Shown one piece after another: positions 26,165 through 39,476 of a stretch of DNA of 64,000 nt. Position 1 is the first letter of the stretch. The number at the start of each line of letters is the position of its first letter. The DNA is from Anisakis pegreffii (lineage: Eukaryota; Nematoda; Chromadorea; Rhabditida; Anisakidae). The notes below the pieces were generated by a model, which was not told the DNA's origin, ran no database searches, and saw only the letters and a program-made list of their open reading frames with translations. Made by a program: the position numbers and the translations under genes. The DNA is taken from NCBI GenBank assembly GCA_035041965.1, contig JAPYMA010000099.1, forward strand, positions 1 to 64,000, read 5' to 3'.

Positions 26165-26973
26165 GTGAAATTCCGCCAAAAAAAACAAAGCAAAAGGAAA
26201 AGAAAAAATTTATGTGGATTTGAGCAATAAATCTTAATGAGAACGACGTTACGACTAACGACGACAATATGCAGAAAGAAGACGATATTCGTTGTGCAAG
26301 CAATATCGATAGATCGAAATGACTGACTCAACGATTCGATTCGTTCCGATGAGAAGATATTTTGATTAAAACACCTGCAAGTTAGCATCACTAATGAGGA
26401 CGTGCTTGAACTACTTATCGCATAATATATGATATGGATCATAGTAGTAGTGGCAGTTGACATTATTAATAATGGAACAGGACAAGAGGACAATAATGCC
26501 TAGACAATAGGGCGTTAATATGTATGAGTGAGGAGGAATAAGTTTACATCACCATCAATTGATATTAACCACTCAAGAACAGAACCTCTTAAGTGCTCCT
26601 TCGTTGCATTCGAATTATTCACAAATTGGCTGACGAGACGTTCTGAATGAACAATCGAATGGGTGTACGTTAGAATGCATGAATGCAACATTGAATGTGA
26701 TGTCAGAGAGGATTTACAATTGATCAAGAGAGTGGGGCCAATTTATAATATCTATATGGATACGCACTTGAACGTTTATAATAGCATCGCTGTTTTCAAA
26801 ATTATTTTTATACTTCTTGATAGCATGCAATATTTTTGGTTAAATGTTGAGTGAATTGTAATAACAGTTGCATCATTTTATTGAGCAACTTTTTTCTGCA
26901 ATAATAGTAGAAGATCTGCTTTTTAGCCATAAAACCTTGATGAACGTTTCATGCTGAATGAGAATGAATGTAA

Positions 26974-27487
26974 ATGAGTCACTTCAAAGGCGCATTGAAA
27001 AGAATTGGACTCATTTTTAAAGAAATGATTGCATATAATGATTACAAAACGATTGATGAATCTAATAATAAGAGTAATTCATTGAACTGGAACGATGTTT
27101 TTGAAGTTGAAATCTTTTCGATGAGACATCAAAATGACGATGCTGATGATGATACATTGATGAGAACACATGCGGAGAGGAATGCAATAAAGGTTCAGGG
27201 TTAAGGGCTGAAGAAGGCACGATATGACGAAGCACGACAGCAATGAAGCGGTGTGTTGATAGAAGGAGATTACGTATTGCCGAAAGAACTTTAGGAAATT
27301 GCTACCAATATTTTATGCTTGATATGGGAGGGACATTTCATATCTGAGAGATATGAAATGAGTGGATGGGTGTTGGATGCAGGCTTGGGCTATTGTCGAA
27401 TGGTGGCAGCTTGCAGCTTTATGCAAATCACAAATAAGGTTGACTGAACTGGCCACGAATCGTTACGCACAATTCAATTGTTATTAA
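26974..27487 (+). CDS. Tentative two-exon gene
   Basis: Exon 1 is 26974-27192 (73 codons from ATG, acidic, with a run DDADDD) with donor GTTCAG. Exon 2 is 27383-27487 after TTGGATGCAG, opening AWAIVEWWQLAALCK and ending at TAA. Both junctions are phase 0, giving 107 residues. The splice signals are moderate and no domain is seen. Confidence 0.25.
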
Positions 27488-27597
27488 GTGAAGCGCGCAT
27501 CAATCGCGCGGATCGTTTCATGAGCATTACACGGTCACAAATCATCATCGAATTAAGCATGGCATATCTAGCTATCTATCTCGATCAGATAATCGCA

Positions 27598-27798
27598 TCA
27601 ACAATGTGATTTTATCGCTATCAAACGCATAAGTTGATCTAGACACTCGATTCTTGACGTGCACTCGACAACAACGCCATTTGATGATTGCGCCTCACGA
27701 CAAAGTGCAATTCCCATCGGGAGCTGACAACCGATTGGAGAAGTGCGATGGAACACATAACGCAAGATTTGTGTGTCATCACAGCTGTGCACACACAT
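27598..27798 (-). CDS. Hypothetical 66-residue Cys-containing protein
   Basis: The frame runs from ATG (MCVHSCDDTQILRYVF) to TGA with balanced codon use and seven cysteines. TTTCAAG about 36 bases upstream is a possible acceptor. It has no signal peptide. Chance is not excluded. Confidence 0.25.
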   Translation of the reverse strand: MCVHSCDDTQILRYVFHRTSPIGCQLPMGIALCREAQSSNGVVVECTSRIECLDQLMRLIAIKSHC

Positions 27799-28402
27799 AA
27801 AAATGATTTAAGTTGCTCGTTGATTCCAGCTTGAAATCATTATATTATATGGTGATTGTTGATGGTGATTATCGTTATGGTTATTGCTGTTACGGTAAGA
27901 ATGCTGCAGTGATCTTGGTCGAACAACGAGTAATAGATCATGTTGATTGGATGATTGGCCGGGTTGGCTGCAAGAGACGAGAATAATGTTCGTTCATTTA
28001 TCTCGCTGCTTAATTAATCCTATAAAATTTGCATGAGCAAGAGCAAATGTGCTCAAGATTTATTGTACAGATAGCCGTTAATGGATCGAATTACGATTTT
28101 GCGTTTCCGATTTTATCCTCAAATGAATGAATCACATCAACGATTTGTTTCCTACAATCAAGTCGTTTGCAAATTCAACTCCCGCAAAAAACAGTGTCTC
28201 AATAAGTGTCGGCATGCATGAAATTCGAACGAATGCTCTCGAGAACCTGTTCAAAACTTGTTCAAATCCGTTCATTCTATGGAGCCATTAAGAAAAAGGA
28301 AATCATTCCAAAAAATGGCCGAAAGAATTCATTATTTTCGATGAATAAACAGTGATTTCAGTTTTGTTTAGTGTGACATTTAAATTCGCGTATTGTCAGC
28401 GT

Positions 28403-29814
28403 ATGCGACGAAAATTTTTTACGTTCTTGGGCATATTCACACAAATAGTTTCTTTAGACCGTCTTCGAGAAAGATATGATTCGAGGGCATTGCAATCTAG
28501 CTTCGGTGACCAGTCTCTGCTTGTAATTCAGCACATCATCAATGTTGATTGCAAATAACAACAGTAATAATAATAATGATAACCATAGTTGTGATAATGA
28601 TAGTAACAGTAATAATAATATTAATAATAACAATACTGATAGTAATAATAATAATAACAAAAAATAATAACAGTTAAAATAATAATAGTAATTTCAGCCG
28701 ATAACCTCGCTGTTTGTTGAAGATAATTAATGATGATTTTGGTAATAATGGCGCTAATAATGGAAGCATAACGATTGAGTGCTATAAAATTTTCACAGAA
28801 ATTATTGCAAGAGAATAGGACAGCTGCATGATATGTGGAGTGCATAAAACACATCGTTATAATAATAATAATAATAATTATTATACGGCTGTTGTATCAT
28901 ATAAATGGATTGAATTGTTGTTGAATATAACAAAACAATTGTAACAATAATAATGCTAACGTGAAATATCACATTTATTAGAATAGGATTGCTCGAATGC
29001 GCATTCGAAGCGGAAGCATCGATGGGCAATTAAACGCATTTGCTCGATGCCAAGTGCCCTATCCTCGCCCATTACGGTCGACCGATGCGTAGCCATCATC
29101 AAGTTTCATCAATCGCAAATTTTAGGATTCGAAAAGATTATCTGAGTGGATACTGAGATTCTCAGCTACGCTCAAAAATCGACCCACCGCGTAAAATAAT
29201 TCAACGATCCAAATTATCTATAGTAAGCTTAAACGGTATTGTTGAGCACTGATGGATCATTGAGTCATTATTGTTGAAACCATTCGCTTCGGGAAGAATG
29301 TTGAGAACAAAAAAATCGCAGCCAAAACAAGAATCTTACTTTGAAGGAATGAATTTTCATGGATGATCCTTCTTGATGCATCAATTTTTATTTTGAAGTA
29401 TACCAATAAAAGTTGACGCATAAAAGTTTTTTGAAATGTAAAAGTCATCGAATTATCATCAAAAAGCATCTATTTTCAGAGGGTTTAAATGTGATGAATG
29501 CGCGAATTCCGGCAGCATTTACAACACCTCGAATGCGTATCACGGAAATAATTACGTTTTATGCGTTGTTGTCATTCAACCGCAAACGCATTCGAACCGA
29601 TCGGTTGAGGGAAGTTTCGCTGAAAGCATATTTTCGTAAACGAAACCGTATTGCTGCATAGCAATTTTCAGCGATAAACGACTGTTTTTTTCAGTTATTC
29701 AGAGCGTTATTGTTGACACCTTCCACATTCCAGCGAACAGCTCCCAAACGCGACGACATCCTTCAACAGTTTTTAGCGCAAATTTCGCATTTTGTTGAAG
29801 AAACAGAAGAATAA
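28403..29814 (+). CDS. Tentative multi-exon gene with a convincing last exon
   Basis: The last exon, 29695-29814, follows a strong TGTTTTTTTCAG and is open in phase 0 for 39 codons (ALLLTPSTFQRTAPKRDDIL..., ending HFVEETEE) before TAA. A candidate middle exon begins at 29474 after CTATTTTCAG and is open in two frames. A candidate first exon starts at the ATG at 28403 (MRRKFFTFLGIFTQIVS) with a possible donor at 28531. The links between them are not established. The microsatellite at 28558-28690 would lie in the first intron. Confidence 0.25.
28558..28690 (+). repeat. TAA-type microsatellite region
   Basis: Imperfect runs of AATAAT/TAATAA with GAT and CAG interruptions. A shorter AAT run recurs at 28859-28881. 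Confidence 0.8.
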
Positions 29815-30779
29815 ATGCATCAATTCAATACGAAATTCGACGCCATTCACAGAAAATGGATTTCGAAGATTCATTGAAATTTTGTGCCATTTTCAAACAA
29901 TTGAAAAAGTGGTTGGATCATTGCAATGATCAAACAAACACTCGTTACCGAGTGCTTGATGGTGAGTGACATTGATGATCCCTTTTTGGAGCAAACACTT
30001 TCCAATGATTTGCCAGTGCAAGCAAGACTGGTGCAGCAGCCCTAATATGAAAAGTAAACCGAACGAAGCTTATGAACACAGCAGTTGGATGATATACCAA
30101 TGATTAGCTCCTAGATCCGGGGATCTGAGGAGATTTGTTAGTGCCGCGTCGAGAATAAATGAATGAATCGTTTTCGATTACGTAATTACTCTCGCTCGTT
30201 TTTGATGATGCAGTCGTGCCGCTCACTCTTATGCGCAAGCTCAGACTCAATTATGCTGTCTAAGCGTTCTTCACTAAATACTTAAGTAAACAACAATTTT
30301 CAAATGCTCACTCGATACCATTATACAATTATTGACCATTATAGTTTGCCTGAATGATTTGTTTCTGAATAATTTCAGTCTTTTCAAAGTAATGCTCAAA
30401 CAATCCAGCCTCTTCACTCAACTTATCTAGCTGTTTACGACAACGCATAGTTTTCGTATTCGAGCTATTCAATGCCTGAAAATTCATCATAATATGATTA
30501 CGTTTCGAAATGAATGTGCGGACAATGTTTACGTGAGAATTTTACGTGACGCACTAAATCAATCCGGAAAACCTTAATGGTGAAGTGAATTGGAAAGATT
30601 AAAATACGTTTGATCTATTCTTGATTTTCAACAATAGTCGAACAAGCAACTAGAGAACATTGGTAAGGGAATGAGAATTTGATTTTGACTGTTTCAGAAT
30701 GACAGTTGAAAAGAGTGAGAAAAGTGGTTGTAGAAAATGGTTATAGTGTGTAGGAGGTATGAGAGTGATTGAAAGTGTT

Positions 30780-31082
30780 CTAAAACAACGGTAAGCAAAC
30801 AATGATCGTGTGCATTGAATGGTAGTAGACAAAAAGCTGCGAATCTTCATCAATCGCTGCATTGTTTCGAGTTTCGAATATTTCCATCAAGACCTCATCC
30901 ATACCGGTGAAAACGGAATCAGTTGATATTGACCAGGAGATGGTATTTTCATGAACGGATGTGATAAACCATTTGGTCCAGGACGACATAACGGATAGTG
31001 ATATAAAGTCCAGCACTGTCGATAGTTTTGAAGAAATGGAAATTTTTTTTGGCAAATGAAAATGTGACATTTCGAACTTCAT
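30780..31082 (-). CDS. Hypothetical 100-residue protein
   Basis: An uninterrupted frame from a true ATG at 31082 to a TAG. The ATG lies six bases after TATTTCTAG, a plausible trans-splice acceptor. The translation (MKFEMSHFHLPKK...) is mixed in composition, contains DSVFTGMDEVLMEIFETRN, and has no signal peptide or clear helix. This length is still within reach of chance for this composition, so the acceptor is the main support. Confidence 0.35.
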   Translation of the reverse strand: MKFEMSHFHLPKKISISSKLSTVLDFISLSVMSSWTKWFITSVHENTISWSISTDSVFTGMDEVLMEIFETRNNAAIDEDSQLFVYYHSMHTIIVCLPLF

Positions 31083-32876
31083 ACTTTACTAGAAATACAA
31101 AGTGATTTGTATAAATTTCTGTAAATAAATACGTTCCTATAAATACAAGGTGATCTATTACACCAGTGCTTGCAAGCGGAACTTCTATATTCGCATCCCA
31201 TAATTCTTGTTAGACAATCGAAACTTTCATTTTCTGAAGTGCCATCCATACCTTCTTGAGTGAAGAATCTTGTGAATACCTCTCATCGCTAACAAACGCA
31301 GTATAATGAATTGAAAATGATTTGAGCACACGATTGGTGTGGATTAAGAGTTCATGTGAACTATCCATCTTAATGGACTATTCCGTTGGATTGATATGCT
31401 TCATTATGAAGATTGACGAGCACTATATGATTTGTATTAGTGCTCGTTCATTAAAGCTGATTGAAGGTAATTATAAAGGGTGCCTTATTCATAATCAGTA
31501 ATATTGTCCGTAAGTGAGGGAATGTCCTTGAGTTACAAGGCCAATTGCATCAAAACGTGTGTTCCTCATAATCTTGACAATCCCAGCATTCTTCTCAGCC
31601 AACATTGATAATGATGAGTGAGTAAGTGCATCACTAATAAATCATCCTAACGTTCACTTCGGACATGATTCCATTCGTTCAATATGAATTTGCATATGTT
31701 TTCATTATGAGAATGTTCGTTTGGAAATTTTCAACTCTTTTCCAATCAAATTCAAAAGAAGTGTCAATATCGCACTGCCATGTGACGAAGACAAAGTTAA
31801 GCATGAGAACGAAACGATAGCAACAAATAATGAACAGAAATGGAAACTTCCTCAAACAGTTGGCGTAAAAAATTTCTGCGAGTGTTTTGAGACGTCCAAC
31901 AATAACTTTGTTAGCATCTAACAAATTTTTGGCCTAATGGTGCACAAATTGAATTTTAAATTCTTCACACTGCTACTGACGTTATGCTGGGCCTTCTCAA
32001 CTAATAAAGACCAATATTTGCAATACAACCAACAAACGTCAGCGTTATCGAGCCAGTTAGCAAATCCATAACATAAGCAATTCGCATAATCCAATTTATT
32101 ATTGTTCGCAATCATATTCAATTGGGAATAAATCAGTTTCGGCACCGAACTTCTCCGTCTTTTACACTTATCTTTGGAGTGCATATTTGGTTCAGCTTGG
32201 ACTGCGGCACATCTGGGTTCCGAAAGGCCAATAGTTCTAGCAGTGGACGTGTTGAAGGGTAATCACTTTATTGGTTGCACTCGGAATGTATAGTCATGAA
32301 CCTCAACAATTCATTTCATTATGTCAGGAGGAGACCATTAAACAACTCAATCATTAAAAATCCTCTATTGTAATAAACCAGTCTACTATAAATAACAAAT
32401 TGATCATGCATACATATGTACTATTCATTATACGTACATATATACTTCATGATCTTTTCAGAAAGAGTTCTTCAAAACCATCGTATCATTTCTCTCACAT
32501 CAGATTCATAAAAAATGTTTCTTTGCATGATTCAACCGTTACAGTTTCTTGTAATTTTCCTGTGCTATAATCCTAAACTAACAACGCTTCATCTGTCGAG
32601 TGGACATTTCAAACCCATGCAACCGTGATTTGAAATAGTCTTTCGGCAAAGGTCAGCCAAGACGATTATGACGGCAAAGTGCTAATTATTTATCTGCTGC
32701 TGCTGTTGATTGCATCAGCAAGACAAATCTGGTGCATGTGCGCTTATTAACCCGTTAATTTGATGGTGTAAAACAACATGCTTGGATGCGCATTTGACCA
32801 GATTTAACGGTTTCCTTAACACTCACCGACGACTTAGTCGTGGCTCACGAATTTTGTCGGCACCTTACAGAGCACT

Positions 32877-33035
32877 CTAAGTGATCACAATCGTCCCGTC
32901 CGCAAAGGTAAGACGACGCTTCTGGAATAGAGCACCGTGAGCAAACAAATTGGCGATTGCGTTCACCTGATGGATTGAAGGGAAACCATCATAATTGGTG
33001 GTGTAGGCCGCATAGCGCTTGCTCGTTTGGTGATT
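32877..33035 (-). CDS. Possible terminal exon in a GC-richer island
   Basis: Open for 52 codons to a TAG with markedly C/G-rich third positions compared with its surroundings. Part reads RYAAYTTNYDGFPSIHQ and, near the end, RRLTFADGTIVIT. A TGA at 33036 requires an acceptor just inside (CAAG near 33018 is the only one and is poor). It could be a last exon, a decayed gene or a piece of a mobile element. No family is recognised. Confidence 0.3.
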   Translation of the reverse strand, partial: NHQTSKRYAAYTTNYDGFPSIHQVNAIANLFAHGALFQKRRLTFADGTIVIT

Positions 33036-33039
33036 TCAT

Positions 33040-36000
33040 TTCTCGAGATTAGCGTTCAATCGTATACGAACGAGCAATGAAGCATCTCTTAAGACCTTAA
33101 TAATCCGCGCTTAGAAGGTGCATTTTAAGGTGAAGTGATCTTTTGATGTTGCTGCTCTCTTTTGCTTTCGCTCTGCTTTCAACAACCTAAGGTTTGTGCA
33201 TACATAAGATGCATTAGTACATCAATCTTAGATTAGGCACACATAATTAGAGCGAAAATACACAAGGAAATGCTTGGCTGCCAACAAATTCAGTCTTGTA
33301 CTCTAGTAATAATTCATAAATCGGAGCCGTTTCCAGTGAAAAAAAAAGATCAAATTTCTTGCTTTGAAATTCATCATTTTTTCTTGTCTTCTATTAGGCA
33401 TAGCCGTTAGAAAGATTTTTTCTAAGTTAACTGATGCAACAATTTTATAGATAGAGAGTTTGTATTATACTTAAAATAGGTGAGTGCAGTTACGTAAGAT
33501 TAGTTGAATATCGACTCGTCTCCTTGACCGCTTAATAATGAAGACTCAATCGAGCTCGATTTATAGTTTAATTGCGGGTTTGATGTTGCATACTCAAAGG
33601 ATTATCATTATTCATTGATGATTTTACAATGAAAACGCTAGCATGGATTAAATGTACATAGTCGAATGTCATAATGAATTTTACATCTCATTAATTAATA
33701 ACATCAATTCGGTTCATAAGAGATGAGCATAGACATGTTTCTAATGGATCGTCGTTGTATACAATGAATATAATGGCGCATGATATGTAACGCTTATTAT
33801 TTGAATATAATCATATCGATCATTGCATACAAACGATTAATGAGCGTTTCATATGTGAAATGCATTCGAAAGTGTCGCATAATTCATTTCAAGACCAGAT
33901 CAGCTGTGGAATGGAGATTGATTATAAGTTTACAAACGAGCTAATGACATCAAGATGGCAAAACCTCATACTAATACGTTGTCACTAACTCAGAAATGCG
34001 TCAAGAGAACGCTTGAGATATACTTAAGAGATAGGCATATATATGTTTATTAGTAACATTTTTGAGGACCACCAGGCTCTTTCATCCGTATAAGTTGAAA
34101 CTGCAAAATGAGATTGCTTTCACAGTTCACCTCAGAGTTTCAGTTACTTTCAGAGGTTTGCGCTGTGAAAGCTCCAGTTTTATGTCATGTTATTAGGGTG
34201 ATTTTGCTCTATTGAAGATCAGTAAGAAAGAAGATTTAGATCCGAGAAGAAACTCTCAAAAGATTTTGTGTTGGCAGTTATAGTTTGGTTTCTTGATGCG
34301 GCTGGATTCGATGGTTTCGTGAACTAATCCGCTTAAGCCAATCATCACTCATTCATGTGTATCAATCAAGTGAATCTTTTTGAGAAATAAGCCTACCAGT
34401 TGAATGTCTCGAGGGTATTATGTGCTGAGCTTACATTTGTATCATTTTTGGTGATTTCATTGCAATAATAACGATGGAATTTGTTTGATCCACCAGGGAT
34501 TTGCTGCACTTGCATTATGTTTGGGTGTGTTTAGGGCATTCAACAAACGATCTCGATTATTCATATCAAATGAAATCAATGAACCTTTCACTCTGTTATC
34601 GAATATCGAATGTTCTCGGGGCAACTGCTACATCAGAACAACTTTTTGCATTATAATACCAGCCGAATGGTACTCAATTTGCGTATGAAAACTTTATTTT
34701 GGAAATTTTAAGATTCCCATAACTCATTTCCAATAGTGCTGCACATTTTCAATGCAACCAATGAAGATTGACCACAACTGATCAGTGATACCAGCTGCTA
34801 CAGTCATTTTGCTTCAAAAGTTTCGCGAAGATGTGGTCTACATATTTGTTCAAAGAAAAACAATCGAAATAGCAAATTTTACTAAGATTTAGTCTATAAA
34901 AATTCAATTAAGCACTTTGCTCCATTTGAGCGTCAGCTGCAACTTGGACGGCTAAACATTTTTGCCGCATTTTATTCAGAGGGGTTTTCTGCTTTTGAAG
35001 ATTCAGAGAGTGTATGCACAGTGAATGCACTCGTCAGGAATAACCTTGCAATCGAAATATCTCGAATTAGGTGTTTAGATGCATTTGATGTTTCGATGTT
35101 TCTATTTGTTAGTGACACCGAACCGAACAAGACTGTAGCATTTTGTGGATGTTTGAACCTGTTTCAGTGATGACCCGCTACCTGTTTATTGATGTTGCAT
35201 GATTTGTCGTAATGTGAAAGGCATTAATGAGCGTATCGAAAAGAATGCGCATAACAGTTTGCTGATATTATTTTCATCACTTTGATTGACCAAAATTTCA
35301 TTGATGCACTACTCATCTCATAATTAAATGGATAATATGATACCTCTTGAAAAGGCATGAAAACTAATTTATCATATCTTCAATGAATTTCTTGTGTTAT
35401 TCAAATTTACCGAAGACAACACCAAACGCAGTTAACAAATCTTCTGGCGTGTGACTCCTCGCGTCCTCACTAATCTCACAATCAGTGGAACGATTTGCAG
35501 TTCCCATTAACTTTTTCGAATCTGAATTGACTGCAGTCTTCGTGAAGATAATCATACCAACGACACCATTCATTGAACCGATTGCCTTTTATTTCTTTTC
35601 ATTATTGACCATTTTCAGTCGGTTCTATGTGACAACTAATCAATTGCCACATGAATTAGGTGGATGTCTGAGCGGAAAAAAAAGCACTCGAAGCAAAAAC
35701 AACGAAAGGATAACTGAAGAAAATTCATCAGGGCAGGGGACTTTTGGAGGCAAGTTTTCAGCGTTACCCTTTCATAAACAAAAATTGCTGCCAGTAATTT
35801 CGATGTACTGCATCAATTAATCATTCCAATAGTGTTCAAATTGTACTGATTGAACTGCGAATCATTATCCCTTCAAATCGAATCGAAGTATTCAAAACTC
35901 ACAAATGATTTGATCTGAACATTTGATTTGATCATATTTACAAAAGCCACCACCGGTTTTGAGTTCCACTTTTTCAGTTTGGTGGTTTCCAGTTCTTCTT

Positions 36001-36689
36001 GTCATTTGTATGAGTGATTGCAAACAATTCAGCAAATGAGAACAACTTTCGTAATCGACATCCTTTAATGTTCATCGTAAATTTCAATTCTGTCATAAAA
36101 ACATCTGAACAGCACAAAAATAATTCAATCGCGAAACATGATCAAGCAAGGAAATAAATTTTTACAAAAAGCACTCAGCTTTTTTTGTCATAGCAGTTAG
36201 GTTACACGTCCAAAATCACCAATAAACAGCAATAATATTAACCAACAATCACAATTAAACATAATTACACACATTAATTCATAACAAAAAGTTGTTACGA
36301 TGAGAAAAGCACAAATTTTGATTGATTCTTCCGTGTGTTTTAGAATGATTTTTCAAGTAATAATTGAGTTTTTCGAAGAGATTTATGAGTGTGTCGGTGC
36401 AGGAATACGTTATTTTTGGAAAATTCATCTGTATTTGTTTGATGCTCGTAAACACAACCACGTATTTACTGCTGCCTCAAACAATTTTTATTACCGTTCA
36501 AAAAAACCTCAACGACTTTACTTCACAAGATGAGAATTGCCATAAACGCAATGCAGTGAAGATGGTATTTCAATCAAAAATTGCTGGATCGTAATCAGAA
36601 TAAATTAATAAAACACAAATTTGTACACATCACAGTTGTGGAAAAGGCTAGATTCCGACTGAGCATCTTGACTCTATTTGTTGATTTGT
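33040..36689. other. No defendable gene
   Basis: Scattered short frames only (for example ATG at 36300, plus, 77 codons, convergent with gene B; and 35485-35820, plus, lacking an ATG). None has convincing splice context. Confidence 0.35.
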
Positions 36690-39058
36690 TTATACACAAT
36701 ACGATGAATTGCTTGCGGGTTTCGGTGCTGCTTTATGAGGAGTAGATTGATCATCAATAGACGACTTCGACTCTTTCGGAGACGTTTGATTCGATGAAGC
36801 AGCTCTTGTTGAGACAGTTTCATTGCTACTGCTACTCAACCAATGCACAAATTTTTTTCGTTGTTCCCATGGAACACTGAAACTTTTTTGGATCAGTTTC
36901 GATGTTTCTCTTTCTCTAAACAAAATTAATTACTCCCAAAATTGATGCAGTTTTCATTTAAACCCTACGAAATTGATATCTGGTAATCCCTAGTGGCAAG
37001 TGAATATAATTCATCTCCTTTGTTGGCTTCTCCAGATTGTCCCTCGGCTACCAAATGTTACTCTTGATTCACACAAAATGGATGAAGCTAATCGCGAAGC
37101 CATAAAAATCGCTATTTTGATCATGTTTAAAACAGGTGCGTAATGAAGCAGGTGTTCAACTGCAACATATCGTTAAGAATATCTCAATTTTGGATGAAAA
37201 ACATTTGTAGCAGTCTCAATTCATCCTAGAAATTGCCATATTACCATAAAACTCACTCAGTTTGAAGTGATGTTCGTGCAAAAGGCGAATCCACTTTCAT
37301 CAAATTCGCCAAATATGTCTTCTCGTTCGCCCTCGACAGCATATTGGATCGTAGCCTCAGATAGGCGATCAAAAGACATGTGAATGCGGCCGCGCTAAGC
37401 ACACAAACAGTGGCCAGTACCGAAACACAAATCAATTCGAAACGTTCGTCGAGCACAAACCCTTCCACTGGAGATGCTGTAGTAGTCTGCTGTCGTACCT
37501 TTTGCCTCACCAGGGTTGATGGCTTAAATACGGACATTTAGCTTCGACAATTTCAAAATCATCATCCAGAAAATTTATTTCAAACAAAACTTATAACAGT
37601 TCAATGGTGTTGAGTACTTTGCAAAGCACTTACAAGCGATCGTTACTTGTCTGCTGTTCAGCTTCATAGATGTACGCTACGAATGGATGTAATTTCAAAA
37701 CTTTGCTCAAAATATCAGAATCAGTCGCAAGCTTAGTGAAATTTTTGAGCTTGAAAGGTATTCTGCAGCAAAGACGAAGAATGCTTGAAAAACGCAATGT
37801 ACCGTTTTTGTAGTAGTTGTTGGTGTTGTTGGTTCGTGACACCATGGACAATGTTGCATGTGCTTTTGAACGGTTATTGTTGCATTGAAACATTTCCCTC
37901 TTAATTCAACAACCATTTTACCAGGATTGCTTTCGGCGGACTTTGATGATAAGAACGATGACTGAAAAGTTTCTCAATTAAACTTGCAGGCAACCAATTT
38001 ACAAAATGTATCAATAGCGGAAGAGGGATGATGCGTAAGGCTAACAAGCTTAACACGAGGTGAAATTTTTGGATGACTTATCAAATTGCCATCATCGATT
38101 TCAGTGGTTTTATCGTGCAACTAAGGGCATATATGTAAAAGAACTTTCACTGCTCGCTGATAGCGTTGATTATTCTCAAGAGACACAGCAAGTCGCACTA
38201 ACGTTTTAACATAAATTAAAATGTTATCAGCATGCAGCTATGAGCATGAATCAAATGAATCATTAGTACAATTTAGGCAACAGCAACATCAAGTACTTTC
38301 ATGAGCATAAGTCTTTGCCACATAGCATGATTTCACTGAAAGTATCGAGCAAGCTTGTTGCCTGATGATGACCGTTATGTGCGATCAGTTAAAGGGTCGA
38401 ATTATTTTGCAAATCAGTTTAGATGTTGAAAATGTTCTCATTAAGCCGCTAAATATCAACAAGTCAACAACATACTGATGATCGTTTTGTGAGTTGCGAT
38501 GTGTTGTTTTCGGTGAATTCACGGAATATGGCTACGGTTGGCGTGAAGTCACAAGTTCGTTGGAAGCCATATTTTGGATCTGCACCAATGATCTCGCATG
38601 CCACACTCAGATCACTTGGCTCTCCCCGAATCCAGTGACTGATAAACGGACGTGCTTGATCCTTGAATTAAAAATATGCAAAAATATCCAAAATTTTCAA
38701 TTGACAGCAAACGAAACCACTAATAAATGGTGTATGTCCAACAAATTCAATTCACCGCATTCTCTAATTGATATTTATTGCTCACCTGTACGATATCTTC
38801 AGTGACCAACCACGTAATTGAATTGCTCTCAGTGCTTGCATGATTCGTGGTGGTTAGTCGAAACTGTGGTCTAGCACAATAGGCCGTTGTAAGGCAGCCA
38901 ATTTTCCATTCGACGCTCAACAGCTCCGTGGTTGTCCAAAATGAATTATTGCTATTGTCATTGTTATTGTGATCTTGTGAATTGGCAATGACCAAAATAA
39001 TATTATGCAGTAATGAACAAATTACAACAGAGTACAACAGCATTTGAAGATTCATCAT
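36690..39058 (-). CDS. Gene B: paralogue of gene A, five coding exons
   Basis: Coding exons are 39058-38786, 38661-38476, 37961-37803, 37522-37257 and 36915-36690, about 369 residues, phases 0,0,0,2 as in gene A. It has a signal peptide (MMNLQMLLYS...), then an Asn-rich linker not seen in A or C. The conserved ectodomain follows: GCLTTAYC at about 54-61, DPKYGF..TCD in exon 2, CFNAT with sequon Asn 179, and HCPWC. A transmembrane helix lies at about 236-259, followed by YLRLRS. Exon 2 ends at a strong GTATGT donor and exon 3 begins after CTTTTCAG. The exon 4 acceptor is uncertain: TTTAAG at 37522 is used here, GACAG at 37489 is the alternative. The tail diverges most; PWEQ is kept, but the end is SSYCV instead of DSGLESV. 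Introns are short (124-514 bp). Confidence 0.85.
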
Positions 39059-39098
39059 CTGGAGCTAATCCTTAAACAACATTGATAATCGTCAGTGA

Positions 39099-39476
39099 AT
39101 GATCGATCACACCATCAATCGCTACAACAATAACGTATTCAAACAGTTTCGCAGATCGTTAAAACAAATTATGCTTTATGCAAAACAATTTCTTCAAATG
39201 TCCCTAAGTAGTAATTTTTTAGTTTTCTCACAAATTCTTATCGCACTTTCTACATCGAAACTGCACCAAATCAAAGTCAATGACTGTCAACGGTTGCAAC
39301 GAAAACATGCAAAGGAAGAGAAGAGACTGAAAAACATTCGAATTCGTATTCGAATGCAGGAAAGACTCAATTATGATGATTGTCTCCAGAGTTTACGAAC
39401 CCCAAAACAAGATAAATCTTTTTTTTATGTAAAGAAAATTTTGAATATTCAACTTAATGTCCAGTTGTTAACTTAA
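39099..39476 (+). CDS. Hypothetical 125-residue basic protein
   Basis: The frame runs from ATG at 39099 to TAA, head-to-head with gene B (41 bases between starts). The second half is very basic and helix-like (QRLQRKHAKEEKRLKNIRIR). Its length is near the upper limit expected by chance here. It overlaps what should be the 5' region of gene B, which argues for caution. Confidence 0.22.
   Translation: MIDHTINRYNNNVFKQFRRSLKQIMLYAKQFLQMSLSSNFLVFSQILIALSTSKLHQIKVNDCQRLQRKHAKEEKRLKNIRIRIRMQERLNYDDCLQSLRTPKQDKSFFYVKKILNIQLNVQLLT

Noticed and set aside
31679..32184. Two adjoining minus-strand frames (31918-32184 and 31679-31924) and an overlapping plus-strand frame
   Set aside because: Open on both strands with no acceptor before the ATG; cannot be told from chance.
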